This document shows, piece by piece, positions 33,539-43,886 of a stretch of 64,000 bases of DNA; within the stretch, counting starts at the first letter, position 1; each line of letters starts with the position of its first letter. Location of the stretch: NCBI RefSeq assembly GCF_001698125.1, contig NZ_CP013854.1:5766001-5830000 (forward strand), in the 5' to 3' direction. Under the pieces are notes generated by a model, which saw only the letters and a list, made by a program, of their open reading frames with translations, did no database searches and was not told the DNA's origin. Origin of the DNA: Pseudonocardia sp. HH130630-07. GTDB taxonomy: Bacteria; Actinomycetota; Actinomycetes; Mycobacteriales; Pseudonocardiaceae. The translations under genes and the position numbers were made by a program.

Positions 33539-34996
33539 TCAGCGGGCGTCGCGGCCCCAGCGGCCCAGGCCGTCGAGCAGTTCCGCGGCGCCCGCGATCT
33601 CCGCGCCCAGCTGGTGGTCGGTCCGGGTGTCCGGCAGCGCCGCGGTGAGCTCGTCGAACACCCGGCCCAGCCGGTACCCGCGCGGACGGGTGTCGTCGAG
33701 CCGCAGCGCCCGGACCGCGGCGACCAGCTCGCAGGCCAGCACCGTCCGGTAGCCGGCCGCCGCGGCGACGGCGCTGCGGGCGGCGTGCGGGGTGAAGCTG
33801 GCGTGGTCCTCGACCCCGCGGGAGATGACCGACGTCCCGAGGGTCACCGGTCCGGCCGAGTGCCGGAGCCTGCCGAGCGAGTCGTGCGCGACGTACTCCA
33901 GGATCATCACCCCGGAGCTGCCCGGCGGGCCGCTCGCCAGGAACGCCGCCAGCCCGGTGAACTCCGGCTCGACCAGGTCGCCCAGCCGGGCCGCGGACAG
34001 CTCGGCGACGTGGTGCACCGCCGCCCGCAGGTTGTCCAGCGCCAGCGCCGGGTAGGCGGTGGAGAACTGTCCGTGGTGGAAGACCGCACCGGACCCGGCG
34101 TCGATCAGCGGGTTCTCCGCCGCCGCGTTGATCTCGATCTCCAGCACCGAACGCAGGTGCTCGGCCCCGTCCAGGGCCGGGCCGTGGACCTGGCAGAACG
34201 CGCGCAGGCCGAACGGGTCCTGGATCCGGCGGCCGGGGCTGAGATCGCCCTCGTGCCACAGCAGGCGCCGCATCCGGGCCGCCGAGTCGACGGTGCCGGG
34301 GTGCGGACGGCGGGCGTGCACCTGCTCGGCGAACGCCTCCGACGCGCCGCCGAGCGCGCAGTAGGACAGTGCCGCGACCACGTGCGCGGCGTCGAGCAGC
34401 CGGGTCAGCTCGTCGTGGACCAGCACCGCGCGGGCCAGCGTGACCGCGTTCGACGACATGAACGCCAGCGCGTCCCCCGGTTCCAGCGGGATCGGGGCGG
34501 CCGTCCCCCGGGCCCACGGCAGGTGCCCGGTCAGCGTCAGCCCGATCTCGGCCAGCACCGACAGGTCGCCGGTGCCGATGGACCCGGCGTCGTGCACCCG
34601 CGGGACGGCGCCGTTGCGCAGCGCCGTCTCCAGGGCCCGCAGGAACCGGGGGTGGATGCCGCTGCCGGCGGCGGCGAGCTGGTTCAGCCGGACCAGCATC
34701 GACGCGCGGGCGACCGTGGCGTCCAGCGGATCGCCCACCCCGGCGGCGTGGCTGAGCAGCAGCCGCAGGTCGTGGGTCTCGGCGTCCCCCGTCCCGACGA
34801 CGGCGTCGCGGTTGGCACCCACGCCGGTGGTCCGGCCGTACACCGGGCGGACCGCACTCGCCGCGAGGGCGGTGCGGTGCACCTCGGTCGCGGCCGCCAG
34901 GGCCGGCCCGGACAGGGTCACCGGCACCCCGCCCGGGGCGACCTCGACCACGTCGCGGCAGCTCAGCGACTCCCCGTCGACGACGACCCCACTCAT
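33539..34996 (-). CDS. hutH: Histidine ammonia-lyase family protein with GTG in place of the ASG triad
   Basis: This 485-residue member of the aromatic amino acid lyase family is placed as the last gene of a hut operon, so it should deaminate histidine to urocanate. Tyr53 in PVYGRTTGVG matches the catalytic Tyr. The family forms its MIO cofactor from Ala-Ser-Gly before Asp; here the sequence is GSIGTGDL (residues 138-145), i.e. Gly-Thr-Gly. This would need a modified cyclisation or no MIO at all. The change is in the codons at 34568-34576 and is not a frameshift. The ATG at 34996 overlaps the hutI stop (ATGA). Activity on histidine is inferred from context. Confidence 0.85.
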   Translation of the reverse strand: MSGVVVDGESLSCRDVVEVAPGGVPVTLSGPALAAATEVHRTALAASAVRPVYGRTTGVGANRDAVVGTGDAETHDLRLLLSHAAGVGDPLDATVARASMLVRLNQLAAAGSGIHPRFLRALETALRNGAVPRVHDAGSIGTGDLSVLAEIGLTLTGHLPWARGTAAPIPLEPGDALAFMSSNAVTLARAVLVHDELTRLLDAAHVVAALSYCALGGASEAFAEQVHARRPHPGTVDSAARMRRLLWHEGDLSPGRRIQDPFGLRAFCQVHGPALDGAEHLRSVLEIEINAAAENPLIDAGSGAVFHHGQFSTAYPALALDNLRAAVHHVAELSAARLGDLVEPEFTGLAAFLASGPPGSSGVMILEYVAHDSLGRLRHSAGPVTLGTSVISRGVEDHASFTPHAARSAVAAAAGYRTVLACELVAAVRALRLDDTRPRGYRLGRVFDELTAALPDTRTDHQLGAEIAGAAELLDGLGRWGRDAR

Positions 34997-36210
34997 GCCC
35001 GTGCTCCCTCCCCCGTCGTCAGGCGCTCGGCGTGCCGCCCGACCCGGTACCGGACCCCGGCCGCGACGACCTCCCGCACCAGCGGGACCCCCGGACGGTA
35101 GGCCAGGTGCACGTGCGTCGGCGCGGCCAGCCGGACCAGGTCGGCCCGCCGCCCCGGGACGAGTGCCCCGACGTCGTCGCGGCGCAACGCCGCGGCGCCT
35201 CCGGCGGTGACGGCGTGCACCGCCTCGGCCGGGCTCAATCCCATGTGCCGCACCGCGAGCGCGACGCAGAAGCCGGGGTTGCTGGTGAACGAGCTGCCCG
35301 GGTTGCAGTCGGTGGCGAGCGCGATCCGGGCCCCGGCGTCGAGCAGCCGCCGGCCGTCCGCCCAGGGGGTGCGGGTGCTGAACTCGACGCCCGGCAGCAG
35401 GGTCGCCACCGTGCCGGAGCCGGCGAGGGCGTCGACGTCGGCGTCGGACAGGAACGTGCAGTGGTCGACCGCCGCGGCCCCCAGCTCGACGGCGAGGCGG
35501 ACGCCGTCGCCGGGGCCGAGCTGCCCGGCGTGCATACGGATCCCGAGCCCGCGGGCCCGGCCGGCCTCCAGGACGGCGCGGGACTCGTCGGGGTCGAACG
35601 CGCCGCGCTCGCAGAACACGTCCACCCACCGGGCGTGCGGGGCGCAGGCGTCCAGCATCGGGCCGCGGACCAGGTCGACGTAGTCGTCGCGCCGGTCCCG
35701 GTACTCCTCGGGCACCACGTGCGCGCCGAGGAACGTCGTCTCGGGGGTGTGCCGGGCGGCGATCCGCAGCGCGCGCCGCTCGTCGTCGACGGTCAGGCCG
35801 TAGCCGCCCTTGGTCTCGAACGTGGTGATCCCCGCGGCCAGCATCTCCGCGGCCAGCGCGCCCACCCCGGCGTCGAGCCCGGCGTCGGTGGCGGCCCGGG
35901 TCGCGCCGACCGTGGTGCGGATCCCGCCCGCGGTGTAGGGCCGCCCGCTCGCCCTGGCCGCGAACTCCCCGGCCCGCTCCCCGGCGAACACCAGGTGCGC
36001 GTGGCTGTCGACGAAGCCGGGCAGGACCGCGTCCCCGTCGCAGTCGACGCGTTCGTCGGCCGCCGGGGCCCGCCCGGCCGGCCCGGTCCAGGCGATGCGG
36101 TCGCCCTCGACGACGACCGCGGCGTCGCCCACGACGCCCAGCACCGACCCGTCACCGGTCCCGGGATCGTTGGTGACCAGCTCGCCGATCCCGGTGTACA
36201 GCACGCTCAT
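34993..36210 (-). CDS. hutI: Imidazolonepropionase
   Basis: This 405-residue amidohydrolase-superfamily enzyme opens 4-imidazolone-5-propionate to formimidoylglutamate. It has the metal motif HAH (70-72, in PGFVDSHAHLVFAGERAGEF), the ETKGGYGLT segment, GAHVVPEEYR, the HAGQLGPGDG metal/substrate loop, and ATDCNPGSSFTSNP, a stretch specific for HutI. It is coupled by 4-bp overlaps to hutF upstream and hutH downstream. Confidence 0.95.
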   Translation of the reverse strand: MSVLYTGIGELVTNDPGTGDGSVLGVVGDAAVVVEGDRIAWTGPAGRAPAADERVDCDGDAVLPGFVDSHAHLVFAGERAGEFAARASGRPYTAGGIRTTVGATRAATDAGLDAGVGALAAEMLAAGITTFETKGGYGLTVDDERRALRIAARHTPETTFLGAHVVPEEYRDRRDDYVDLVRGPMLDACAPHARWVDVFCERGAFDPDESRAVLEAGRARGLGIRMHAGQLGPGDGVRLAVELGAAAVDHCTFLSDADVDALAGSGTVATLLPGVEFSTRTPWADGRRLLDAGARIALATDCNPGSSFTSNPGFCVALAVRHMGLSPAEAVHAVTAGGAAALRRDDVGALVPGRRADLVRLAAPTHVHLAYRPGVPLVREVVAAGVRYRVGRHAERLTTGEGARA

Positions 36211-37577
36211 ACCGGCACTCCCCTCGTCGTGGCCCGGTCGAGCACCGTCGCGGTGACGGCGGCCAGCCGCCGCCCCGCGTCGGGCACCGTCCGGTGCCGC
36301 CGGTCGGCCACGACCACCCGGCCGTCGACGACCACGTCGGTGACGTCCGCCGCGGACGCCGCGAACACGGCGGTCTCCGCGCTCGCGCCGCAGCCCGCGG
36401 TACGGACCGATCCCAGGTCGACCGCGACGAGATCGGCCCGCGCACCCACCGCGATCGTGCCCGCGTCCGGGCGCCCGAGCGCCCGGTGCCCCTCGACGGT
36501 GGCGCAGTCGAGCAGGGTCGCCGCGTCGAGCACGCCCCGCTCCCGGCTCCGGAGCCGTTCGTCCAGCTCCACCGCCCGCGCCTCGTCGAACAGGTCGATC
36601 ACGGCGTGGCTGTCCGAGCCGAGACCGAACGGCCCGCGCGGCGCGGCCAGCAGGGCGGGGGCCGGGCCGATGCCGTCGCCGAGGTCGCGTTCGGTGGTCG
36701 GGCAGAAGCAGACGCCGGTCCCGGTGGAGCGCAGGTCCGCGACGTCGCGGTCGGTGAGGTGGGTGGCGTGCACGGCCGTCGTGCGGGGGCCGAGCGCCCC
36801 GAGCCGGTGCAGCAGACCGACCGGGGTGCGGCCGTGCACCTCCCGGCAGCGCTGCACCTCCGCGACCTGCTCGGCCACGTGCACGTGCAGCGGCGCCCGG
36901 TGCGCGGCCGCCCACCCGACGATCTCCGGCACGTGCTCCGGCGGCACCGCCCGCACCGAGTGCACGGCCGCCCCGACGACGACGTCCCCGGCGCCCTCCC
37001 ACCGGGCGTGCAGCTCCGTCGCCCGCTCGGCCCACGCCGCGCCGGAACCGTCGCCGAACCGCAGCTGCGCCCCGGCGAGCGGCCGCCCGCCGAGATCGGC
37101 CGCGAGGTAGCAGGTGTCGAGCAGGGTCAGCCGGACGCCCGCCGCCCGCGCCGCGTCGACCAGTGCCGATCCCATCTCGTTCGGGTCGGCGTAGCGGCTG
37201 CCACCGGGCCCGTGGTGCAGGTAGTGGAACTCGCCGACGCCGGTCACCCCGGCCAGCGCCATCTCGGCGAAGACGGCGGTCGCGACCTCCCGGTAGCCGT
37301 CCGGGTCGAGCCGGTCCGCCACCCGGTACATGAGGTCGCGCCAGGTCCAGAACGACCCGCGGCCGCGCTGGGTGCGGGCGCGCAGCAGCCGGTGGAAGGC
37401 GTGCGAGTGGACGTTCGCCAGTCCGGGCAGCACCAGGCCGGGCAGCACCGCCACCCCGGCCGGGCGCGGCGTGCCGGGCTCGACCGCGGCGAACCGGCCG
37501 TCCACGACCGTCACCAGCACGTCGCGGTGCACCCCGTCGGCCAGCCGGGCGTGCTCGCACCACCAGCGCGCGGTCAC
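36207..37577 (-). CDS. hutF: Formimidoylglutamate deiminase
   Basis: This 456-residue amidohydrolase converts N-formimidoyl-L-glutamate to N-formylglutamate and ammonia. Motifs are NVHSHAFHRLLRARTQRG (HSHAFH at 57-62), SFWTWRDLMY, GVGEFHYLHH, the HVAEQVAEV metal/substrate helix, HATHLTD and GLGSDSHAVIDLFDEAR. Its presence defines the two-step (HutF) branch of histidine degradation instead of the one-step HutG formiminoglutamase. The start GTG 37577 overlaps the M20 hydrolase stop. Confidence 0.95.
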   Translation of the reverse strand: MTARWWCEHARLADGVHRDVLVTVVDGRFAAVEPGTPRPAGVAVLPGLVLPGLANVHSHAFHRLLRARTQRGRGSFWTWRDLMYRVADRLDPDGYREVATAVFAEMALAGVTGVGEFHYLHHGPGGSRYADPNEMGSALVDAARAAGVRLTLLDTCYLAADLGGRPLAGAQLRFGDGSGAAWAERATELHARWEGAGDVVVGAAVHSVRAVPPEHVPEIVGWAAAHRAPLHVHVAEQVAEVQRCREVHGRTPVGLLHRLGALGPRTTAVHATHLTDRDVADLRSTGTGVCFCPTTERDLGDGIGPAPALLAAPRGPFGLGSDSHAVIDLFDEARAVELDERLRSRERGVLDAATLLDCATVEGHRALGRPDAGTIAVGARADLVAVDLGSVRTAGCGASAETAVFAASAADVTDVVVDGRVVVADRRHRTVPDAGRRLAAVTATVLDRATTRGVPV

Positions 37578-38787
37578 GCCGACGTCCCGTCCCGCAGGAC
37601 GGCGGTGAGCGCGGCGACCCCGGCGAGGCAGTCGTCGTGCTCGGCCCACTCCGCCGGCGAGTGCGAGACCCCGGTCGGGTTGCGCACGAACAGCATCGCG
37701 GTGGGCAGCACCGCCGAGAGCACCCCGGCGTCGTGCCCGGCCGCGGTGGGCAGCACCGGGACCGCGCCCAGCACCCGGCGGATCCGGTCCCGGGGCCCGT
37801 CGGGGAAGGTGACGACCGGGGACACCGACTCGGTGCGGACGGCCACCGTCGTCCCCTCGGTCGCGGCGTGCCGGGCGGCGTCGGCGAACACCTCCGCGGT
37901 CATCGCCTCGAGGACCTCCGTGGACGGGGCCCGCGCGTCGAGCACCGCGCTGATCGCCGAGGCGATCGCGTTCGCGCCGTTCGGGGTGACGCCCAGCTTC
38001 CCGAAGGTCGCGACCCCGCCGTGCTGCCCGGCGCGTTCGCGGGCGGCGACGACCGTGGCGGCGTAGGGCAGCATCGGATCGTGCCGGTCGGCCAGCAGCG
38101 TCGCGCCGGCGTGGTTGGCCTCCCCGGTGAAGTCGAGCCGCCAGCGGCCGTGCGGCCAGATCGAGGACGCGACGGCGACCGGCTCGCCGAGCCGGTCCAG
38201 GGCGCGCCCCTGCTCGACGTGCAGCTCCACGAACAGGCCGACCCGCTCGGTGAGCCGGGGGTCGCGGCCCACCGCCGACGGGTCCCGCCCGGCCGCGGTG
38301 AGCACCTCGGCCAGGCTGTGGCCCTCGGCGTCGCGCAGGCCCAGCGCCCGTTCCGGGGCGAGCGCCCCGGTGGACAGCTGCGACCCGGCGCAGGCCACCC
38401 CGAACCGGGCGCCCTCCTCGTCGGCGAACGCGACGATCCCGATCGGCCGCCGCGGGACGTGCCCCTCGGCGCGCAGCGCGTCCACCGCGGCGAACGCGGA
38501 GACGACGCCGAGCGGGCCGTCGAACGCGCCGCCGTCGGGTACCGAGTCCAGGTGCGAGCCGGTGACCAGCGCGTCGGACGGGTCGCCGGTCCGGCCGGGC
38601 GGCAGCCACCAGGCCCACAGGTTGCCGTTGCGGTCGGTCTCGGTGTCCATCCCGCGCCCGGCGGCGCAGCCCAGGAACCACTCGCGCAGCGTCCGCTCGG
38701 CCGCGCCCCAGACCGGACGCCGGTAGCCGCCGCTGCCCGGGTCCCGGCCGACGCCCGCGATCTCCGCCCACAGCCCGTCGAACGTGC

Positions 38788-38791
<4 letters not shown>
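37574..38791 (-). CDS. M20-family amidohydrolase (allantoate/N-carbamoyl amino acid hydrolase-like), probable N-formylglutamate hydrolase
   Basis: This 405-residue M20/M28 hydrolase has metal motifs TGSHLDSVPDGGAFDGPLGV, FADEEGARFG, and ELHVEQGRAL, and a C-terminal His in NPTGVSHSPAEWAEHDD. It resembles allantoate amidohydrolase and N-carbamoyl-amino-acid hydrolases. It sits between hutU and hutF with 4-bp overlaps on both sides, and no canonical HutG deformylase is present. It is therefore the best candidate for hydrolysing N-formylglutamate to glutamate and formate. The fold is clear; the substrate is inferred from the operon. Confidence 0.88.
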
Positions 38792-40455
<1,664 letters not shown>

Positions 40456-40530
40456 GGGGTGCTCCTGACGTCGGGGCACCCCAGTGCAGCCGCCCGACGA
40501 CGGCCACACCAGCGGCCGACGCCCGGAGTC

Positions 40531-40546
40531 GTCTCGGATCCGAGAC
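40531..40546. promoter_or_regulatory. 16-bp perfect palindrome, probable hut operator
   Basis: GTCTCGGATCCGAGAC is a perfect palindrome in the 110-bp gap between the divergent hutU and IclR genes, just upstream of the TAGGGT -10 element of the regulator (40553-40558). IclR proteins bind such palindromes, so it is the likely operator for both directions. Confidence 0.7.
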
Positions 40547-40565
40547 CAGCGCTAGGGTGACGGCC

Positions 40566-41384
40566 GTGGGCAGCAGCACCTCACCCGCCGTCGGACGGGC
40601 GCTGGACGTCCTGCTCCATCTCGCCTCGCGACCCGGGCCCGTGCCGGGCGCGGCGCTGGTCCGGGAGCTGGACCTGCCGCGGTCCTCGGCGTACCACCTG
40701 CTGACGGTGCTGGTCGAGCGCGGCTTCGTGCTGCACTACCCGGAGCAGCGGGCGTACGGGCTGGGCGTCGCGGCGTTCGAGATCGGTAGCGCCTTCCTGC
40801 GCCAGGGCCCGCTGGAACGGCTCGGCCGTCCCGTGGCCCGGCGGCTCGCGACCCGCACCGGCGAGATCGCCCACCTCGGCGTCCTGCACGGTGCCGACAG
40901 CCTCTACCTCGTCAAGGAACGCCCGGCCCGGCAGGCGTTCCCCGTCTCCCTGGTGACCGAGGTCGGGGTCCGGCTGCCGGCCTCGCTGACCGCGAACGGC
41001 CGCTCGATCCTCGCCCACCTCCCGTCCGCCCAGGTCCGGGCGCTGTTCCCGGCCGCGCTGGTCCGCCGGACCGCCCACGGCCCGGCGACGCTGCCCGGAC
41101 TGCGCCGGCTGCTGCGCTCCGAGCACGCCAGGGGCTGGTCGCTGGAGGACGGGATGATCACCGACGGCATGCAGTCGGTCGGGGCGTGCGCCTTCGACCA
41201 CACCGGCGCGCCCGTCGCCGCGTTCAGCGTCACCCGGCGCGCCGACCGGGCCCGGACCTCGGCCGAGGAGCTGGCCACCGCCGTCCGGGGCGCCGCCCGG
41301 GACCTGACCGGGCGCCTGTCCGGCCGCGCCCCGGACGGCTGGTTCGACCGATCGCCCGCCCCCGGCGTCACGCCTGCCGGGTGA
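40566..41384 (+). CDS. IclR-family regulator of the hut operon
   Basis: This 272-residue protein has an N-terminal winged helix-turn-helix (AVGRALDVLLHLASRPG, LPRSSAYHLLTVLVERGF) and an IclR effector domain (RLATRTGEIAHLGVLHGADSLYLVKE, VRLPASLTANGRSILAHLP, ITDGMQSVGACAFDH). It is divergent from hutU and probably represses or activates it in response to urocanate or histidine. A TAGGGT -10 element ends 7 bp before GTG 40566, so the mRNA is probably leaderless from that codon; an in-frame GTG at 40557 is the alternative. It overlaps the convergent dehydrogenase gene by 17 bp at the 3' ends. Confidence 0.88.
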   Translation: MGSSTSPAVGRALDVLLHLASRPGPVPGAALVRELDLPRSSAYHLLTVLVERGFVLHYPEQRAYGLGVAAFEIGSAFLRQGPLERLGRPVARRLATRTGEIAHLGVLHGADSLYLVKERPARQAFPVSLVTEVGVRLPASLTANGRSILAHLPSAQVRALFPAALVRRTAHGPATLPGLRRLLRSEHARGWSLEDGMITDGMQSVGACAFDHTGAPVAAFSVTRRADRARTSAEELATAVRGAARDLTGRLSGRAPDGWFDRSPAPGVTPAG

Positions 41385-42402
41385 GCACGATCTTGCCCGC
41401 CCGGCCACCGTGCAGGAACTCCTCCTGGGCCGCGGGCAGCGCGTCCGGGGCGAACCGGGCGGCGATCACCGGGCGGACCGCACCGGACCGCGCGTCATCG
41501 GCGAGCCGCTCGAAGTGCGCGGGCGTGTGCATCGACGAGCCGATCAGCGAGATGTTGTGCAGGTAGAGCCGGCGCAGGTCGAACGGGACGACCGGTCCGG
41601 CGACCGCCCCGGCCACCACCCACCGGCCGCCGTCGCGGACCCGCGGCAGCAGCGCGGCCACCAGGTCCCCGCCGGCGACGTCGGCGACCGCGTCCACCCC
41701 GTCCGGCACCGCGGCGGCGACGGCGTCCGCGCCGCCGCTGCGGTCGAGCACCTCGACGGCGCCGGCCGACCGGACGGCGCCGGCGTTGCGGGGCGAGGTC
41801 ACCGCCAGCACCCGGGCGCCGCGGGCGGTGGCCAGCTGCACCAGCGCCAGGCCGACCCCACCGGACGCCCCGGTCACCACGACCGTCTCGCCGGAGCCGA
41901 TCCCGGCCCGCTCCAGCATGCCCGCGGCCGTGCCGTACGCGACCGGGAGCGCCGCCAGCTCCGCGTCGGACAGCGGGGAGCCGGTCATGTCGTGCACCCG
42001 GTCCGCGCCGACGACCACGTACCCGGCGAAGCCGCCGTCCGCCTCGCTGCCGATCAGGCCGACCGGATGGGCGTCGGGACCGGGACCGTCGTAGAAGCCG
42101 GGATCGACGAGGACCCGGCGCCCGTGCAGGTCGCCGTCCACCCCGGGTCCCGTGGCGTCGACGACGCCCGCCACGTCGCCCCCCTGGATCCGGGGGAACG
42201 CGACCGGCCCGCGCCACCCGGCCGCCGCGTCCGGGTCCCCGGGCAGCCCGTAGGCGCCGGTCCGGGTCCAGACGTCGGTGTTGTTGAGCGCCGCCGCCCG
42301 CACCTCGACCCGGACCCGGCCCGGCCCCGGTTCGGGCCGGTCGACCTCCCGGTACTCGAGCGTCTCGGGGCCACCGTGCCCGGTCAGGACCCAGGCGTGC
42401 AT
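41368..42402 (-). CDS. Zinc-binding-type alcohol dehydrogenase/quinone oxidoreductase (MDR family)
   Basis: This ~344-residue MDR enzyme has the GroES-like N-terminus (VLTGHGGPETLEYREV, NNTDVWTRTGAYG), then the Rossmann part with GASGGVGLALVQLATARGA. It lacks the catalytic-zinc Cys ligands of true alcohol dehydrogenases, so a zinc-free quinone-reductase-like role is likely. The start is uncertain: GGAGG at 42417-42421 is spaced better for the in-frame GTG at 42411, but ATG 42402 gives the family N-terminus. It is divergent from a TetR gene with repeated operator sites between them. Confidence 0.88.
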   Translation of the reverse strand: MHAWVLTGHGGPETLEYREVDRPEPGPGRVRVEVRAAALNNTDVWTRTGAYGLPGDPDAAAGWRGPVAFPRIQGGDVAGVVDATGPGVDGDLHGRRVLVDPGFYDGPGPDAHPVGLIGSEADGGFAGYVVVGADRVHDMTGSPLSDAELAALPVAYGTAAGMLERAGIGSGETVVVTGASGGVGLALVQLATARGARVLAVTSPRNAGAVRSAGAVEVLDRSGGADAVAAAVPDGVDAVADVAGGDLVAALLPRVRDGGRWVVAGAVAGPVVPFDLRRLYLHNISLIGSSMHTPAHFERLADDARSGAVRPVIAARFAPDALPAAQEEFLHGGRAGKIVLTRQA

Positions 42403-42430
42403 CGTCGTCACCACGACCTCCAACTACACT

Positions 42431-42473
42431 GATCTGTGAAGTACGTCGTCAGAGTACGCAGATCTGTGAAGTA
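42431..42473. promoter_or_regulatory. Direct-repeat operators of the TetR regulator
   Basis: GATCTGTGAAGTA occurs at 42431-42443 and again at 42461-42473, exactly 30 bp apart. The upstream bases make each a partial palindrome (CACTGATCTGTG and CAGATCTG). The pair lies in the 82-bp gap between the dehydrogenase and TetR genes and so could switch both. Confidence 0.65.
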
Positions 42474-42484
42474 GTGGAGGCGCG

Positions 42485-43069
42485 ATGACCACACCGCTCA
42501 CCCCGGGCGCCCGCCGGATCCTCGACACCGCCGCCGGGCTGTTCTACGAGCACGGCATCCACGCGGTGGGCGTGGACACGATCGCGGCACGCTCGGGCGT
42601 CACCAAGCGGACCCTCTACGACCGGTTCGGCACCAAGGACGCCCTGGTCACGGCCTATCTGACCGAGCGCGACCAGCGCTGGCGGGACGCGGTGCGCGCC
42701 CGCCTCGACGAGCTCGGCGAACCCGCCGACCGGGTGCTCGCGCCGTTCGACGTGCTGGGGCCGTGGAGCGACGGCAACCCGCGGGGATGCGCCTTCGTCA
42801 ACGCCCACGCCGAGCTCCCGGATCCGGCGCATTCGGCGCGGGCCGTCATCACCGGGGAGAAGGCGTGGCTGCGGGAGGTGTTCGCCACCGAGCTGCGGGC
42901 GGCCGGCGCGGCCGACCCGGACGGCGTCGCCCTGCACCTGCTGCTGCTGCACGAGGGCGCGCTCGTCACGCACAGCGCGGCAGCGGTCCCGGACGCCGTC
43001 GCCGCCGCCCGGCGCGCCGCAGCGGCCGTGCGGGACGCGGCGCTGGGCCCGGACCTCAGCGCACGGTGA
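42485..43069 (+). CDS. TetR-family transcriptional regulator
   Basis: This 194-residue regulator has an N-terminal TetR DNA-binding domain (ILDTAAGLFYEHGIHAVGVDTIAARSGVTKRTLYDRFGTKDALV in two conserved pieces, residues ~11-55) and an all-helical ligand domain. It has GGAGG 4 bp before ATG 42485. It is divergent from the dehydrogenase gene, which it probably represses through the two GATCTGTGAAGTA sites. Its 3' end overlaps the convergent DUF1707 gene by 14 bp. Confidence 0.9.
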   Translation: MTTPLTPGARRILDTAAGLFYEHGIHAVGVDTIAARSGVTKRTLYDRFGTKDALVTAYLTERDQRWRDAVRARLDELGEPADRVLAPFDVLGPWSDGNPRGCAFVNAHAELPDPAHSARAVITGEKAWLREVFATELRAAGAADPDGVALHLLLLHEGALVTHSAAAVPDAVAAARRAAAAVRDAALGPDLSAR

Positions 43070-43608
43070 TGTTCCCGCACCGGACGCCACCCAGGACGAC
43101 GACGTGCGGGACGCCCCGCCGCTCCGAGGCCCCGAGCCGGTCTCGCACCGACCCGAAGCCGGTCCGGGCCTCGGCCAGGTCGGCGGTGGCCCCCGCGGGC
43201 AGCCGCACGTCGAGGTTCCCGATCACGATGTCGGACTCGATCGTCACCTCACCGGTGACGAACCGGGCCCGCCGCATGTCGAGATGCGCGTTGCCGAACC
43301 ACGACCGCAGGACGATCCGCGGCGGGACCAGCCACTCGCCCCACCGGCGCTGGTCACCGCCGGTGCCGACCAGCTCGAGCACGTCCCGCACGGGTACGGT
43401 GTCGGCCGCTCCGGGCAGGTCGGCCACGGTCCGGTTCAGGTCGGCCCGGGTGACGGCGGCCGACACCTGCGCGAGCCGCCCGGCCAGCTCGGCGCCGTCG
43501 AGCCGCCCGTCGAGGTGATGGCGGTCCAGCAGCGCGCCCACGTGCTCGCGTTCCGCGTGCGAGACGCGGAGGTCACGGGGGGGCGACCGGGCCCTCGTGT
43601 GTGTCCAT
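43056..43608 (-). pseudogene. DUF1707 domain protein with cell-wall-active C-terminal domain, frameshifted after codon ~10
   Basis: The protein should start MDTHEGPVAP at ATG 43608 and continue RDLRVSHAEREHVGALLDRHHLDGRL, the DUF1707 domain. A C-terminal beta-rich domain like LiaF follows (RIVLRSWFGNAHLDMRRARF...GNLDVRLPAGA). As sequenced, a run of seven G (43577-43583, C on the coding strand) puts the first ten codons out of frame; six would join them. The only in-frame start for the main part, at 43664, would translate what looks like promoter DNA. DUF1707 proteins are small membrane-associated proteins of actinobacteria with unknown role. Confidence 0.8.
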
Positions 43609-43886
43609 GGCCCCGACGGTAGGGATTCCCGCGGCCCCCTACGCCGGGGTTTCCCCGGATGCACCCCCGGGATGTCATGGCGGTCCGGGGAGCGCCCGGG
43701 CGCTGATCCCCGGTACGTCCCCGGGGGCGGCCGGAGCCACGGCTAGGGTGATCCTCGGGCGCGATCCCCCCTCGCCTGCAGCGCAGCAGCCGGGCCGCAC
43801 ACGTCCGGAGACGTCCACCGGCGGCGTCCCGGTGCCGGGCCACGGATCCACCCGAGACGGCAGTCGCACCACCGACGAGGAGAGCG

